NCBI RefSeq assembly: GCF_011317445.1
Contig: NZ_JAAAPL010000003.1
Coordinates: 558,001 to 622,000 of the forward strand
DNA: 64,000 nucleotides
DNA from: Chelativorans multitrophicus
GTDB lineage: Bacteria > Pseudomonadota > Alphaproteobacteria > Rhizobiales > Rhizobiaceae
Direction: 5' to 3'
In this document: in pieces, positions 1-12,090 of the stretch
Position numbering within the stretch: the stretch's first letter is position 1
Layout of the letters: each line of letters starts with the position of its first letter
The notes under the pieces: model-generated
What the model saw: only the letters and a program-made list of their open reading frames with translations
Databases searched by the model: none
What the model was told of the DNA's origin: nothing
Program-made: the position numbers and the translations under genes

Positions 1-757
1 CCATGACGCCCGCAAAGGCGGCGAAGGGAAGGCTCGCAGTGAAATAATCGGCGCCCATCTCCTGTTGCAGGTAGAGGGCGGCCCAGTCCAGCACGGCGCC
101 TTCAGGAATCATGCAGAAAAGGGCAATCAGGCCGGTTATATAGACCAGCGTACCGCGCGGGAGGCCGCGCTTGCCATTTCCCGCCGATATGACGGGCCTG
201 TTCTCGGCGACAAGGAAGGTCATTGCGAGGAGAACAAGCAAAAGGGCAAATACCGTAACGGCGGAGATATGGGCCACATAGCCCCACCTTTCGATCATCA
301 GCCCGCCTATGCCAGCGCCGGCAAAGCCGCCGAGGCTCCAGAAGCCGTGGGATGACGACATGATCGCGCGCTGCAGGCGCCGCTCCACCACCACCGCGTT
401 GGAGTTCATCGCCACATCCATGCCCCCGAGCAAGGCCCCGAAGAAAATCAGAGCAATCGCCAGGAAGGGCAAGGAAGGGGCCGCCGCGATGCCAGCAAGC
501 GAGAGACAGCAGAGCACGCCTGTGCCCCGCGAGACAGGGCGCGAGCCGAACCGGCCAATGAGATAGCCGCAGAGGGGCATCGCCGCGACCGCCCCCAGGC
601 CAAAAGCCATGATGAGGAGACCGAGCGCGCTTTCGGTGAGCGAAAACCGGGCCACCAGAACCGGAATTTCCGGCGCCCAGCTTCCCGTTATAAAGCCATT
701 GGCAAAGAAAAAGGCCGCAACTGCCCAGCGGCCGTAAAGCGCGTTTTGTCCCGACAT
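1..757 (-). CDS. MFS transporter (N-terminal part; gene runs off the left edge)
   Basis: Reading the minus strand from ATG at 757 gives an open frame that continues past position 1, so the C-terminus is missing. The translation begins MSGQNALYGRWAVAAFFFA and is built of hydrophobic segments joined by short charged loops. It has a conserved MFS-like stretch with GYLIGRFGSRP after the second segment and ERRLQRAIMSSSHGFWSLG before the fifth, which fits the major facilitator superfamily. About 252 residues are present, roughly the first seven membrane segments. It lies 66 bp downstream of the pyruvate carboxylase gene on the same strand and may be cotranscribed with it. The substrate cannot be told. 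Confidence 0.8.
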   Translation of the reverse strand, partial: MSGQNALYGRWAVAAFFFANGFITGSWAPEIPVLVARFSLTESALGLLIMAFGLGAVAAMPLCGYLIGRFGSRPVSRGTGVLCCLSLAGIAAAPSLPFLAIALIFFGALLGGMDVAMNSNAVVVERRLQRAIMSSSHGFWSLGGFAGAGIGGLMIERWGYVAHISAVTVFALLLVLLAMTFLVAENRPVISAGNGKRGLPRGTLVYITGLIALFCMIPEGAVLDWAALYLQQEMGADYFTASLPFAAFAGVM

Positions 758-823
758 TATCAGCTGTCCCGCATTCCGGCAGAAGGTGTGGGAGAACTGG
801 TTAAATCGGTTTATGTTCCAAGG

Positions 824-4306
<3,483 letters not shown>

Positions 4307-4419
4307 GCTCCATTACGAACAGGAGAGCGGTGCGATCTGTTCCGCCCTACCATTACGCAAAGGGTTTGCGTCGCGGAAAGATGCGCAGCCCTCCTCCGCC
4401 CCACTGCTTACCCTGCACT

Positions 4420-4436
4420 ATGTTGCGATGCAACAT
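4420..4436. promoter_or_regulatory. Palindromic operator candidate upstream of pyc
   Basis: ATGTTGC-GAT-GCAACAT is a perfect 7+3+7 inverted repeat in the only non-coding stretch upstream of pyc. No T-run follows it, so it reads better as a protein-binding site than as a terminator. The cognate regulator is not known from the window. Confidence 0.4.
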
Positions 4437-4454
4437 CCCTTCGCGCCAAAGCAA

Positions 4455-4480
4455 ACGGCCCGGCATGGCAGCCGGGCCGT
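4455..4480 (-). terminator. Rho-independent terminator of the liv operon
   Basis: Read on the minus strand, downstream of the livK stop, there is a GC-rich hairpin with a 10-bp stem (CGGCCCGGC paired with GCCGGGCCG, plus one A-T pair) and a 6-nt loop, followed by TTTGCTTT. It lies about 24 bp past the livK stop codon. Confidence 0.75.
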
Positions 4481-4503
4481 CTGATAAATTCCAACCTCGA
4501 TGC

Positions 4504-5604
4504 TTATTGCTCGAGATAGTCGTACGTGCCGTCCTTCCACTCGTAGAAGACATAGCCGGGCAGAGTGACGTCGCCCTTGTCGTCGAACTCGAGCGTGCCG
4601 AGCACCGTGTTGAACTTGCCTTCGTTGAGCGCTTCGGTAACCGGCTCGAAGTCGGTCGAGCCGGCGTTTTTGACTGCGTCAACCCAAGCCTGGATTGCCG
4701 CATAGGTGTAGAGCGAGTAGCCCTCGGTCGTCTTGCCGGCGGCCAGCATCGCATCGACAACGGGCTTGGCTTCCGGATTTTTGCGCGGGTCGGGCGAGAA
4801 GGTCATCAGCGTGCCCTCGCCGGCATCGCCGGTGATGGCCCAGTACTCGTCGGCCACGAGCGCATCACCCGAGACGAGGATGGTCTGCATGCCCTGCTCG
4901 CGCATCTGTCGCGCAATCAGGCCAGCCTCGGTGTAGTAGCCACCGACATAAAGGATATCGATGCCTTCCTGCTTAAGCTTGGAAACAAGGGCGGTATAGT
5001 CCTTCTCACCGGCGGTATAGGCTTCGTAGAGAGCCGGCGAGCCGCCGGCTTCCTCGTAGACGGCCATGGTGGCGTCGGCGAGGCCTTTGCCGTAGGCGGT
5101 CTTATCGTGGATGAAGGCGATTTTCTTGTCCGCGAATTTCTCGGCCAGGAACTTGCCGGCTACGTTGCCCTGCTGGTCATCACGGCCGCAGACGCGATAG
5201 ATGCCGGGGCCGGGACGCTCGTCCGTGAAGGTCGGGTTGGTGGAAGCCGGCGAGATCATGACGATCTCCTCGTCGGCATAGACCTGAGAAGCCGGGATCG
5301 AGGAACCGGAGCAGAAGTGCCCGGCCACAAACACGACGCCCGATCCGGCGAGCTGGTTGGCGACGGCAACCGCCTGCTTCGGATCGCAGGCATCGTCGCC
5401 CACTTCCAGCCTCAGCATTTCGCCATTGACGCCGCCCGCGGCATTGATGTCAGCGACGGCCTGTTCGGCTCCGGCGCGCATCTGTGCGCCGAAGGAGGCG
5501 TACTGACCGGTCATCGGCCCTACAGTGGCAATCGTGATGTCCGCCCAGGCGGAGCCGGTCATCACAAGGCCCAGCGCAGCGCCGGCCAAGAGTATCTTTT
5601 TCAT
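4504..5604 (-). CDS. livK: Branched-chain amino acid ABC transporter, substrate-binding protein
   Basis: Periplasmic ligand-binding component of a LIV-type high-affinity uptake system. The first 21 residues (MKKILLAGAALGLVMTGSAWA) form a clean Sec signal peptide. The mature protein starts DITIATVGPMTGQYASFGAQ, the typical Leu/Ile/Val-binding protein opening, and contains paired cysteines (DDACD and GHFCSGS) as in LivJ/LivK. The length of 366 fits the family. It is the last gene of the liv cluster, separated from the small membrane gene by about 150 bp, so it may have its own promoter. Ligand preference within the LIV family cannot be read from sequence. Confidence 0.93.
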   Translation of the reverse strand: MKKILLAGAALGLVMTGSAWADITIATVGPMTGQYASFGAQMRAGAEQAVADINAAGGVNGEMLRLEVGDDACDPKQAVAVANQLAGSGVVFVAGHFCSGSSIPASQVYADEEIVMISPASTNPTFTDERPGPGIYRVCGRDDQQGNVAGKFLAEKFADKKIAFIHDKTAYGKGLADATMAVYEEAGGSPALYEAYTAGEKDYTALVSKLKQEGIDILYVGGYYTEAGLIARQMREQGMQTILVSGDALVADEYWAITGDAGEGTLMTFSPDPRKNPEAKPVVDAMLAAGKTTEGYSLYTYAAIQAWVDAVKNAGSTDFEPVTEALNEGKFNTVLGTLEFDDKGDVTLPGYVFYEWKDGTYDYLEQ

Positions 5605-5756
5605 GATTGCTCCCTTTGAAACACCAGATGTTCCCTCAACATTCCGGAAATGGTGTCTGCTTTCCGGTTATGCAGCGCGGGCACTTCCCGCTTGCCGGCA
5701 TCAAAGCGCAATTTCATCGTGAAATAAAGACTTGTTGCCAGTCATCGTTGAACCAC

Positions 5757-6110
5757 TCAGCTCTTTGCACGCCAGCCGATCGGTCCGTTACGGGAATAGT
5801 GAAAGCAGTACTGTGTCGTCATCTGGCGCGCCCGCGTGATGCGTTTGCCCAGAAAAGCGAAAAAGAGCAGAACCACCAAATCCACCAGATAGTAGTGCAA
5901 TGTCAGCAAAGAGCCGCTGAAGAGCGCGAAATGAATGAAACGCGTGGCGGCGGCCAGAAGCACGATATAGGCGGCGAGGAGCAAATTCGGCTGCCAGGCA
6001 CGTGCTATCGCGCGGCCGGTCAGGTAAGCTGCGCCGCCGGCGAGAAGCACCGTGACGAGGAAAAACTCGCCAAAGGAAACTTCCCAGAAGAGTGCGTTTG
6101 CTTTCTCCAT
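5757..6110 (-). CDS. Small membrane protein of the liv cluster (DUF6867-like)
   Basis: A 117-residue protein with three or four predicted membrane segments (about residues 12-33, 42-62 and 72-92). It ends in a basic tail and has no catalytic motif. The ATG at 6110 overlaps the livF stop codon by one base (TGATG), so it is translationally coupled to the ABC operon; a TTG one codon upstream is the alternative start. Alphaproteobacterial liv operons often carry such a small membrane gene (DUF6867), and I assign it to that family from context and appearance only. Its role in transport is unknown. Confidence 0.75.
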   Translation of the reverse strand: MEKANALFWEVSFGEFFLVTVLLAGGAAYLTGRAIARAWQPNLLLAAYIVLLAAATRFIHFALFSGSLLTLHYYLVDLVVLLFFAFLGKRITRARQMTTQYCFHYSRNGPIGWRAKS

Positions 6111-6844
6111 CAATGCCTCCCGCCCTCGAGATAGGCCGCGCGCACCTCTTCCCGTTTGAGAAGCTCGGCGCCGGTGCCGCTCATGGTCACGTTACCGTTG
6201 ACCATGACATAGCCGCGATGCGCGAGCTTCAGAGCATGGAATGCGTTCTGCTCGACAAGGAACACGGTAAGTCCCTCATTTTCATTGAGTTCACGGATCG
6301 CCTCGAAAATCTGCTTGACGATCAGCGGCGCCAGACCGAGCGAAGGCTCGTCGAGCAGGAGCAGTTTGGGGCGGCTCATCAGCGCGCGAGCGATCGCCAG
6401 CATCTGCTGCTCACCTCCCGATAGAGTGCCGCCGCGCTGGGAGATCCGCTCCTTTAATCGGGGGAACAGCGTAAAGACGCGCCTCAGATCGTCTTCGAAT
6501 AATTTGGGGTCGACGAGCGCCGCTCCCATTTGCAGGTTTTCCATCACGGTCATGCGCGGGAAGATGCGCCTGCCTTCCGGCGATTGGGCGATGCCCAGGC
6601 GCATGATCTCGTGGGTTGGCACATGCGTGATGTCCGCACCATCGTAGATTATCTGGCCGGTGCGTGCCTGCGGGCTGCCGCAGATGGTCATCATCAGCGT
6701 CGATTTCCCGGCGCCGTTTGCGCCGATCATGGTGACGATTTCACCGCGATCAACGCTCAGGTCGACGCCCCTGAGGGCAGCAATTTTTCCGTAATAGGTT
6801 TCAACGCCCCTCACTTCGAGCAGCGTCTGCGCGTTCCCGCTCAT
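6110..6844 (-). CDS. livF: Branched-chain amino acid ABC transporter, ATP-binding protein
   Basis: The shorter of the two ATPases energising the LIV importer at the inner face of the membrane. Walker A GANGAGKST is at residues 41-49, the ABC signature LSGGEQQ near 141, and Walker B LLLLDEPSLGL near 160, followed by the switch histidine region of LivF (FLVEQNAFHAL). At 244 residues it is of standard length. Its start overlaps the livG stop by 4 bp (ATGA), so translation is coupled. Confidence 0.95.
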   Translation of the reverse strand: MSGNAQTLLEVRGVETYYGKIAALRGVDLSVDRGEIVTMIGANGAGKSTLMMTICGSPQARTGQIIYDGADITHVPTHEIMRLGIAQSPEGRRIFPRMTVMENLQMGAALVDPKLFEDDLRRVFTLFPRLKERISQRGGTLSGGEQQMLAIARALMSRPKLLLLDEPSLGLAPLIVKQIFEAIRELNENEGLTVFLVEQNAFHALKLAHRGYVMVNGNVTMSGTGAELLKREEVRAAYLEGGRH

Positions 6845-7905
6845 GACTTGCCTCCCTTGGTCGCGCCGCTCCGTTGCCGTTTGTCGGCGGGCTTTTCCGG
6901 CGCTGCCTGGGGCTGAGGCGCGAGCGAGGAGGGCAATTCCCCAACCTGCTCGACGACGTCCTCCAGAACTTCCGGCACGTCGATTTCCTTTTCCTCCTCC
7001 ACTCCGAGATAGGCTGCGATGACTTTGGGGTCGGTCCTGACGGCTGTTGGGTCGCCGTCGGCAATCTTCACCCCGTAGTCCAGTACGACGATATGGTCCG
7101 AAATCTCCATGACCACGCCCATGTCATGCTCGATCAAGAGCACCGATGTGCCGTTGTCACGGATGAATTTCAAAAGCTCGTTGAGCTCAGCGGATTCACG
7201 CGGGTTAAGGCCGGCAGCGGGTTCATCGAGGCATAGAAGCTCCGGCTCCGTGCACATGGCGCGAGCGATCTCCAGCCGCCGCTGCGCGCCATAAGGAAGA
7301 TCCGCGGCGGGATCGTCGGCACGGTCGATGAGGTTGGTGTGCTCCAGCCAATAAACTGCCCGGTCAATCGCGGTTCGTTCCGCGCGCCGGTAGCTGGGCA
7401 GGCCCAGAATGCCTCCGAAACTATAGCCCGACGCGACCACAAGGCGGTTATGCTGGGCGACAAGCAGGTTCTCCAGAACGGTCATGCCCCCGAAAAGGCG
7501 GATGTTCTGAAAGGTGCGGGCGACCCCGGCCTTGGCTGAGATTTCATGGTCGGGCATGCGCTCCAGCAGGAAGATGCCCTGACCACCCTCCTTCTTCCAT
7601 CGCAGGCCGCTGTCGGTGACCTGACGTACCAACTCGTCCTGCCGACCGAGGCCATGGCGCATCACGATGCGCCCTTCTGTCGGCTTATAGAATCCGGTCA
7701 CGCAGTTGAAGACAGTGGTCTTGCCCGCGCCGTTCGGCCCGATCAGCGCCGTGATATCGCCCCGGCCGACATTGAAGGAAAGATCGTTGATTGCGACCAG
7801 GCCGCCGAACCGCATGGTCAGATGTTCCACCGAGAGGATCGGATCATGCTCCCAGCGGCGGGTTGCGGCACCTGCGGATGCGTCTATTTCAGCTATCGTA
7901 GACAT
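6841..7905 (-). CDS. livG: Branched-chain amino acid ABC transporter, ATP-binding protein (extended LivG)
   Basis: Second ATPase of the LIV importer. Walker A GPNGAGKTT is at residues 56-64, the LivG-type signature region is YGAQRRLEIARA, and Walker B is LLCLDEPAAGLN. At 354 residues it is about 100 longer than enteric LivG. The extra sequence is a hydrophilic insertion of about 40 residues between Walker A and the Q-loop (around MRHGLGRQDELVRQVTD), plus a charged, Pro/Ala-rich tail of about 60 residues after the conserved AAYLGVEEE end. The tail looks disordered. Start and stop overlap livM and livF, respectively. Confidence 0.94.
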   Translation of the reverse strand: MSTIAEIDASAGAATRRWEHDPILSVEHLTMRFGGLVAINDLSFNVGRGDITALIGPNGAGKTTVFNCVTGFYKPTEGRIVMRHGLGRQDELVRQVTDSGLRWKKEGGQGIFLLERMPDHEISAKAGVARTFQNIRLFGGMTVLENLLVAQHNRLVVASGYSFGGILGLPSYRRAERTAIDRAVYWLEHTNLIDRADDPAADLPYGAQRRLEIARAMCTEPELLCLDEPAAGLNPRESAELNELLKFIRDNGTSVLLIEHDMGVVMEISDHIVVLDYGVKIADGDPTAVRTDPKVIAAYLGVEEEKEIDVPEVLEDVVEQVGELPSSLAPQPQAAPEKPADKRQRSGATKGGKS

Positions 7906-9359
7906 CAGTGCCCCTCACCCTGTGCCACCATATCCGCGCCGATGCGCTTCTTTTCCCTGAGCGCTGCCGTCGGTTCGCGCGTCGTTACGAGGCCGCGCGG
8001 CTTCCAGACCATGATAAGCACCATCGCCAGACCGAAAATGAGCATGCGGTACTGAACGGGATCGAAGCCTGGCCCGAAGATCTGGGTGAGAAAGCCCAGA
8101 TTGCGCAGCATCTCGATGCCGCCGATCATCACAATGGAGGCAATCACGATGCCGAGTTGCGAACCAAGCCCTCCGAGCACCACGATTGCGAGGATCATCG
8201 CCGATTCGATGAAGGTGAAGCTCTCCGGCGAAATGAAGCCCTGCCGCGTGGCGAAGAAGGAACCCGCGAACCCGCCGAACATCGCGCCGATCGCAAAGGC
8301 GGTGAGCTTGGTGTTGCGCGTGTTGATGCCGAGCGAGCGGCAGGCGATTTCATCTTCGCGCAAAGCCTCCCAGGCCCGCCCGATGGGCAGCTTGCGCAAA
8401 CGGAGGGTCACCAGATTGGTGAGAAGCGCCAGCGCAAAGATGATGTAATAAAGATAGATGAAGCGTTGGATCGGATCATATTCGATCCCGAAGAAGGCAG
8501 CGAAGCCATCGTCGCCCCGGCCCAATTCGAGACCGAAGAAGGTGGGCTTGGGAATGCCCGAAATGCCGTTCGGCCCGCCGGTGAAGCTATACCAGTTGAG
8601 AAGAACGATGCGGATGATCTCACCGAAGGCGAGGGTGACGATCGCCAGATAATCGCCACGCAGCCTCAGGACAGGAAAGCCCAGGATTATGCCCCAGAAG
8701 GCGGCAAGAAGGCCCGCAAGCGGCAGGGCTGCCCAAAAGCCGATCTCGAAGTGCTGCGCAAGCAGCGCGAAGGAGTAGGCGCCCACCGCATAAAAAGCGA
8801 CGTAACCCAGGTCGAGGAGGCCCGCGAGCCCCACCACGATGTTCAATCCCCATCCCAGCATGATGTAGGTCATGATGAGAATGGCGAGATCGATAAACTG
8901 GCGATCGCGGCCCGGAAAAAAGGTGGTGAAGAAGAAGGGCAGCGCCAGCGCGAATATGAACAGCGCACGGGTGAGCCACTTTCCAAGCTTTGGCGCGGCT
9001 TTCCCCACGCCTGCAATCTTTGCACCGACACCTTCACCGACAGGATGGGCGGCCTTGAAAACAAAGACGTTCAGCGCCAGACGGCCGATAAACACGATGG
9101 CGATGGACGTCAGCCAGGCGCCCCAGCGCGCCCGGATATCCAGCCCGCCCGGGGCAAGATCGGTCCTGAGGCCTATGAAAAAGAAGCCAAGCACACCGGC
9201 GAGAAAGGCCGCAAGGGCGGCATCGCGAAGCGATGCGGCAAGACGGTTTTTCGATGCGGCTTCGGTGGTGTGAGGCGCGGCGCGGCGGGCTTCAGACTGC
9301 GCCTGTGCGCCCACAGGCTTTTGCGTGGATGTTGGGACCTGCGTTTCGGAAGCAGCCAT
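7905..9359 (-). CDS. livM: Branched-chain amino acid ABC transporter, permease (long LivM)
   Basis: Inner-membrane permease subunit that pairs with LivH. The LivM core motifs are clear: GLLDLGYVAFYAVGAYSFAL, then LRLRGDYLAIVTLAFGEI, and GRAWEALREDEIACRSLGIN, the cytoplasmic loop that contacts the ATPases. At 484 residues it is long for LivM. The extra part is a hydrophilic Ala/Gln/Thr-rich N-terminus (about 45 residues) followed by extra membrane segments before the core. The ATG overlaps the livH stop by one base. Confidence 0.95.
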   Translation of the reverse strand: MAASETQVPTSTQKPVGAQAQSEARRAAPHTTEAASKNRLAASLRDAALAAFLAGVLGFFFIGLRTDLAPGGLDIRARWGAWLTSIAIVFIGRLALNVFVFKAAHPVGEGVGAKIAGVGKAAPKLGKWLTRALFIFALALPFFFTTFFPGRDRQFIDLAILIMTYIMLGWGLNIVVGLAGLLDLGYVAFYAVGAYSFALLAQHFEIGFWAALPLAGLLAAFWGIILGFPVLRLRGDYLAIVTLAFGEIIRIVLLNWYSFTGGPNGISGIPKPTFFGLELGRGDDGFAAFFGIEYDPIQRFIYLYYIIFALALLTNLVTLRLRKLPIGRAWEALREDEIACRSLGINTRNTKLTAFAIGAMFGGFAGSFFATRQGFISPESFTFIESAMILAIVVLGGLGSQLGIVIASIVMIGGIEMLRNLGFLTQIFGPGFDPVQYRMLIFGLAMVLIMVWKPRGLVTTREPTAALREKKRIGADMVAQGEGH

Positions 9360-10288
9360 CAGACCTTCTCCACTTCTGGACGCCCAAGCAGGCCCGATGG
9401 CAGGAAGATGAGGACGATGGCAAGGATCGAGAAGGCCGCCACATCTTTATACTCGACTGAGAAATAGCCAGACCAGAACACCTCGATCAAGCCAATCAGG
9501 AGCCCGCCCAGCATCGCTCCTGGAAGGGAACCGATGCCGCCGAGCACTGCCGCCGTGAAGGCCTTCACGCCAGCGACGAAGCCGATATAGAAATCGATCA
9601 CGCCATAAAGCAGCAGGAACATGAAACCCGCCACGGCGGCGAGCGCGGCGCCCATGACGAAGGTGAGGGAAATGGTCCGGTCCACGTCGACGCCAAGAAG
9701 AGCGGCCATTTTGCGGTCCTGTTCGCAGGCGCGCTGGGCGCGGCCCAGCGATGTGCGGGAGATCAGAAGCGTAAAGGCCGCCATCAGCACCACCGTGGTC
9801 ACGATGATGATGATTTGCATGTAGGAAAGCTGCACGACGATTGTGCCCGCCTCGGTCGAGCCCTCGATAAGCGTCACGCCGCCCCGGATTTGCGGCGGCA
9901 GCGGCTTCACGCGCGCACCCTGGGTGACCTGCACGAAATTCTGAAGCACGATCGACATGCCGATGGCGGTTATCAGCGGCGCCAGACGAAAGGAGCCGCG
10001 CAAGGGCCGGTAGGCCACGCGCTCCACCGTCCAGCCCCATGCGGAGGTGAACAGCATCGCCACGATGATCACGATAAGAAGCACCACCGGCAGAAAGGCG
10101 AAGCCGAGCACGCTTGTGAGGATCAGGAAGACGGCGAGCGAGATAAAGGCGCCGATCATGAAAATATCGCCATGGGCGAAGTTGATCATGCCAATGATGC
10201 CGTAGACCATCGTGTAGCCGATAGCGATCAGGCCATAAATGGACCCGAGCGTCAGCCCATTAATCAGCTGCTGAATAAAGTACTCCAT
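9359..10288 (-). CDS. livH: Branched-chain amino acid ABC transporter, permease
   Basis: First gene of the liv operon, an inner-membrane permease. I place the start at 10288 because the protein then begins MEYFIQQLINGLTLGSIYGL, the conserved LivH opening; an upstream in-frame start at 10378 would add 30 unconserved residues. Further signatures are AIGYTMVYGIIGMINFAHGD and the loop RAQRACEQDRKMAALLGV. The length from this start is 309 residues, normal for the family. Transcription probably starts in the ~345-bp non-coding stretch upstream. Confidence 0.94.
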   Translation of the reverse strand: MEYFIQQLINGLTLGSIYGLIAIGYTMVYGIIGMINFAHGDIFMIGAFISLAVFLILTSVLGFAFLPVVLLIVIIVAMLFTSAWGWTVERVAYRPLRGSFRLAPLITAIGMSIVLQNFVQVTQGARVKPLPPQIRGGVTLIEGSTEAGTIVVQLSYMQIIIIVTTVVLMAAFTLLISRTSLGRAQRACEQDRKMAALLGVDVDRTISLTFVMGAALAAVAGFMFLLLYGVIDFYIGFVAGVKAFTAAVLGGIGSLPGAMLGGLLIGLIEVFWSGYFSVEYKDVAAFSILAIVLIFLPSGLLGRPEVEKV

Positions 10289-10633
10289 GCAGGCAGAACT
10301 CCCATCGAATGTCACCCATGGCGCATTCCGTTGTTGTCTTTCCCCTGTCCGGTTCAGAGGGCAGCTTAGGCGCCGCATCTCCTTCCGGCTCTTTTTAGGC
10401 TCCGCATAATCGGCGGATGGCGAGCGCTGCGCAAGCTAACATTCGCATCGCGCAATGTCCTCCTGTTCGACGGCGGATTTTGCTTATTGTCTTCAAGGAA
10501 CCCCGCGCGACAACGGCCTTCGGGAGGCATTCTTGCGTGCCCACCTCTCTTTTGCAACGGGACGGCCGGGGGCGGCGGAGCATAATCGCGACGTGGCATG
10601 CCGCAACCAGAGAGGTCGAGGGAGGCCTCGTTC
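10289..10633. other. Non-coding stretch upstream of livH
   Basis: This stretch lies between the 5' end of the liv operon and the 3' end of the DadA-like gene. I see no convincing coding frame, tRNA or clear hairpin-plus-T-run. It should contain the liv promoter, but no sigma-70 motif is strong enough to place. Confidence 0.5.
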
Positions 10634-11902
10634 TTATCTCGTTTGAAAGCGATCGGCTGCAAAGGGCTCCAGGGCGATCGGAGGCGGGCGGTCCAGAAGC
10701 AGGTCGCGAACGATCCTGCCCGTTGCCGCCGCTTGCGTGAGCCCCAGATGCCCGTGGCCGAAGGCATAAAGCACGCGTGGTTCCTTTCGCGAACGGCCGA
10801 TTACCGGAAGCGAATCGGGCAAGGAGGGGCGATAACCCATCCACTGACGGCCCCCTTCCGTTTTCAGCCCAGGCAGAAACCGGCTTGCCTTTTCAAGCAT
10901 CGCCCTGGAACGCGCAAAGTTGGGCGGGCGCTTGAGACCGCCGAATTCCACCGCGCCGCCAATGCGCAAGCCGGTGTCGAGCGGGGTGATCACGAAGCCG
11001 TGGCGGGGAAAGATGAGCTGACGCTGCAAATCGAAGGAGCCGGCGGGAAGCGTGGTGTTGTAGCCGCGCTCGGTCTCCAGCGGGACCCGGTCGCCGAAAG
11101 AGGCTGCAAAGGGCCGCGACCATGCGCCGGCAGCGATGATCACTTGGTTGCCGATGAATTTCTCGCCGTTGGAGACGCTGACGGCGATGCGATCCTCCTC
11201 CGTTTTCACAGCGGTAGCGGTAAGGGGCATGAGGCGGGCGCCGTGAAACTCGGCGTGGGCCCAGACGGCATGTCCCACCTGCTGCGGATCGGAGACTGTC
11301 TTCCAGCCGGGGACGAAAACGGCCCGGGTAAAGATGTCCGAAAGTCCGGGCTGATATCGGGCTATCTCGTGCTTTTCAAGCTGCTGGTACGGGATATGGA
11401 AGCGCCGGCGCAGCCTCCATCCCTCCTCTGCCGCGCGGAACGCTTCGTCGCTTTCGTAAAGTTCCAGGCAGCCGTCCTCGCGCAGCATATCCTTCATGGC
11501 AAGCCGGCCGATCAATGTCATCCATTCTCGTTCCGCAAGCGCCATGATCGAAGCTTGGGCGGATACCGCGGCTTCGAAATATTCAGCGCGCCCTGCCTTC
11601 AGAAAACGCCACAACCAGGGGAGCAACCGCGGCAGATAGGCGGGCGGAATCGCGAGCGGACCCAAAGGATCCCGCAGCCAGCCGGGGACCTGGGACAGCA
11701 TGTCCTTGTGGGCGAGCGGCAGGATGTCGGAAAAGGCCAGAGCGCCAGCATTGCCCGCGCTCGTTTCCTCGCAGATGCCGGAACGGTCGAGCACCAGGAT
11801 CTTTTTGCCGGCCTCGGCCAGATAGGCGGCGATGCAGATGCCGATGATTCCTCCGCCGATGATGATGACGTCGGTGTCTTGGGCCGGCTTGCGCGTTTGC
11901 AT
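10634..11902 (-). CDS. FAD-dependent oxidoreductase, DadA-like (D-amino acid dehydrogenase family)
   Basis: A flavoprotein of the DAO superfamily, probably oxidising a D-amino acid or related secondary amine and passing electrons to the respiratory chain. The N-terminal Rossmann motif DVIIIGGGIIGICIAAYLAEAG is followed by the adenine-ribose acidic end LVLDRSG. The C-terminal FAD motif region is WMGYRPSLPDSLPVIGRS, then YAFGHGHLGLTQAAATGR, typical of DadA. I prefer ATG at 11902, since the protein then starts 11 residues before the Rossmann strand; ATG at 11941 is the alternative. A GntR regulator is divergently transcribed and is the likely controller. The exact substrate is not determinable. 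Confidence 0.85.
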   Translation of the reverse strand: MQTRKPAQDTDVIIIGGGIIGICIAAYLAEAGKKILVLDRSGICEETSAGNAGALAFSDILPLAHKDMLSQVPGWLRDPLGPLAIPPAYLPRLLPWLWRFLKAGRAEYFEAAVSAQASIMALAEREWMTLIGRLAMKDMLREDGCLELYESDEAFRAAEEGWRLRRRFHIPYQQLEKHEIARYQPGLSDIFTRAVFVPGWKTVSDPQQVGHAVWAHAEFHGARLMPLTATAVKTEEDRIAVSVSNGEKFIGNQVIIAAGAWSRPFAASFGDRVPLETERGYNTTLPAGSFDLQRQLIFPRHGFVITPLDTGLRIGGAVEFGGLKRPPNFARSRAMLEKASRFLPGLKTEGGRQWMGYRPSLPDSLPVIGRSRKEPRVLYAFGHGHLGLTQAAATGRIVRDLLLDRPPPIALEPFAADRFQTR

Positions 11903-12051
11903 ATCAGCACATGCTCTCGCTGGCAGAAGCCGCGTCGGCATTGCCGCGCGAAGCTCTCCCGCTGGAGCTTTCGGAGCGGCCTGGCCGCAGGCAGATGCTG
12001 AAGACTGATATTGAAGTGGCCGGCAGGATTGTACTCCAAAGGGCGTGACTT

Positions 12052-12061
12052 TGATATATCA
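12052..12061. promoter_or_regulatory. Palindrome TGATATATCA between the DadA-like gene and gntR
   Basis: TGATATATCA is a perfect 10-bp palindrome lying between two divergent genes, 30 bp upstream of the GntR reading frame and followed by another ATAC-rich repeat. Position and symmetry suggest an operator for the adjacent GntR regulator; this is inference. Confidence 0.4.
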
Positions 12062-12090
12062 GGGGTATATAACAACGGAAAACGTGCTTT

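Noticed and set aside
7908-9467. Open frame of about 519 codons on the plus strand
   Set aside because: Antisense to livM; rich in His, Arg and Glu without motifs.
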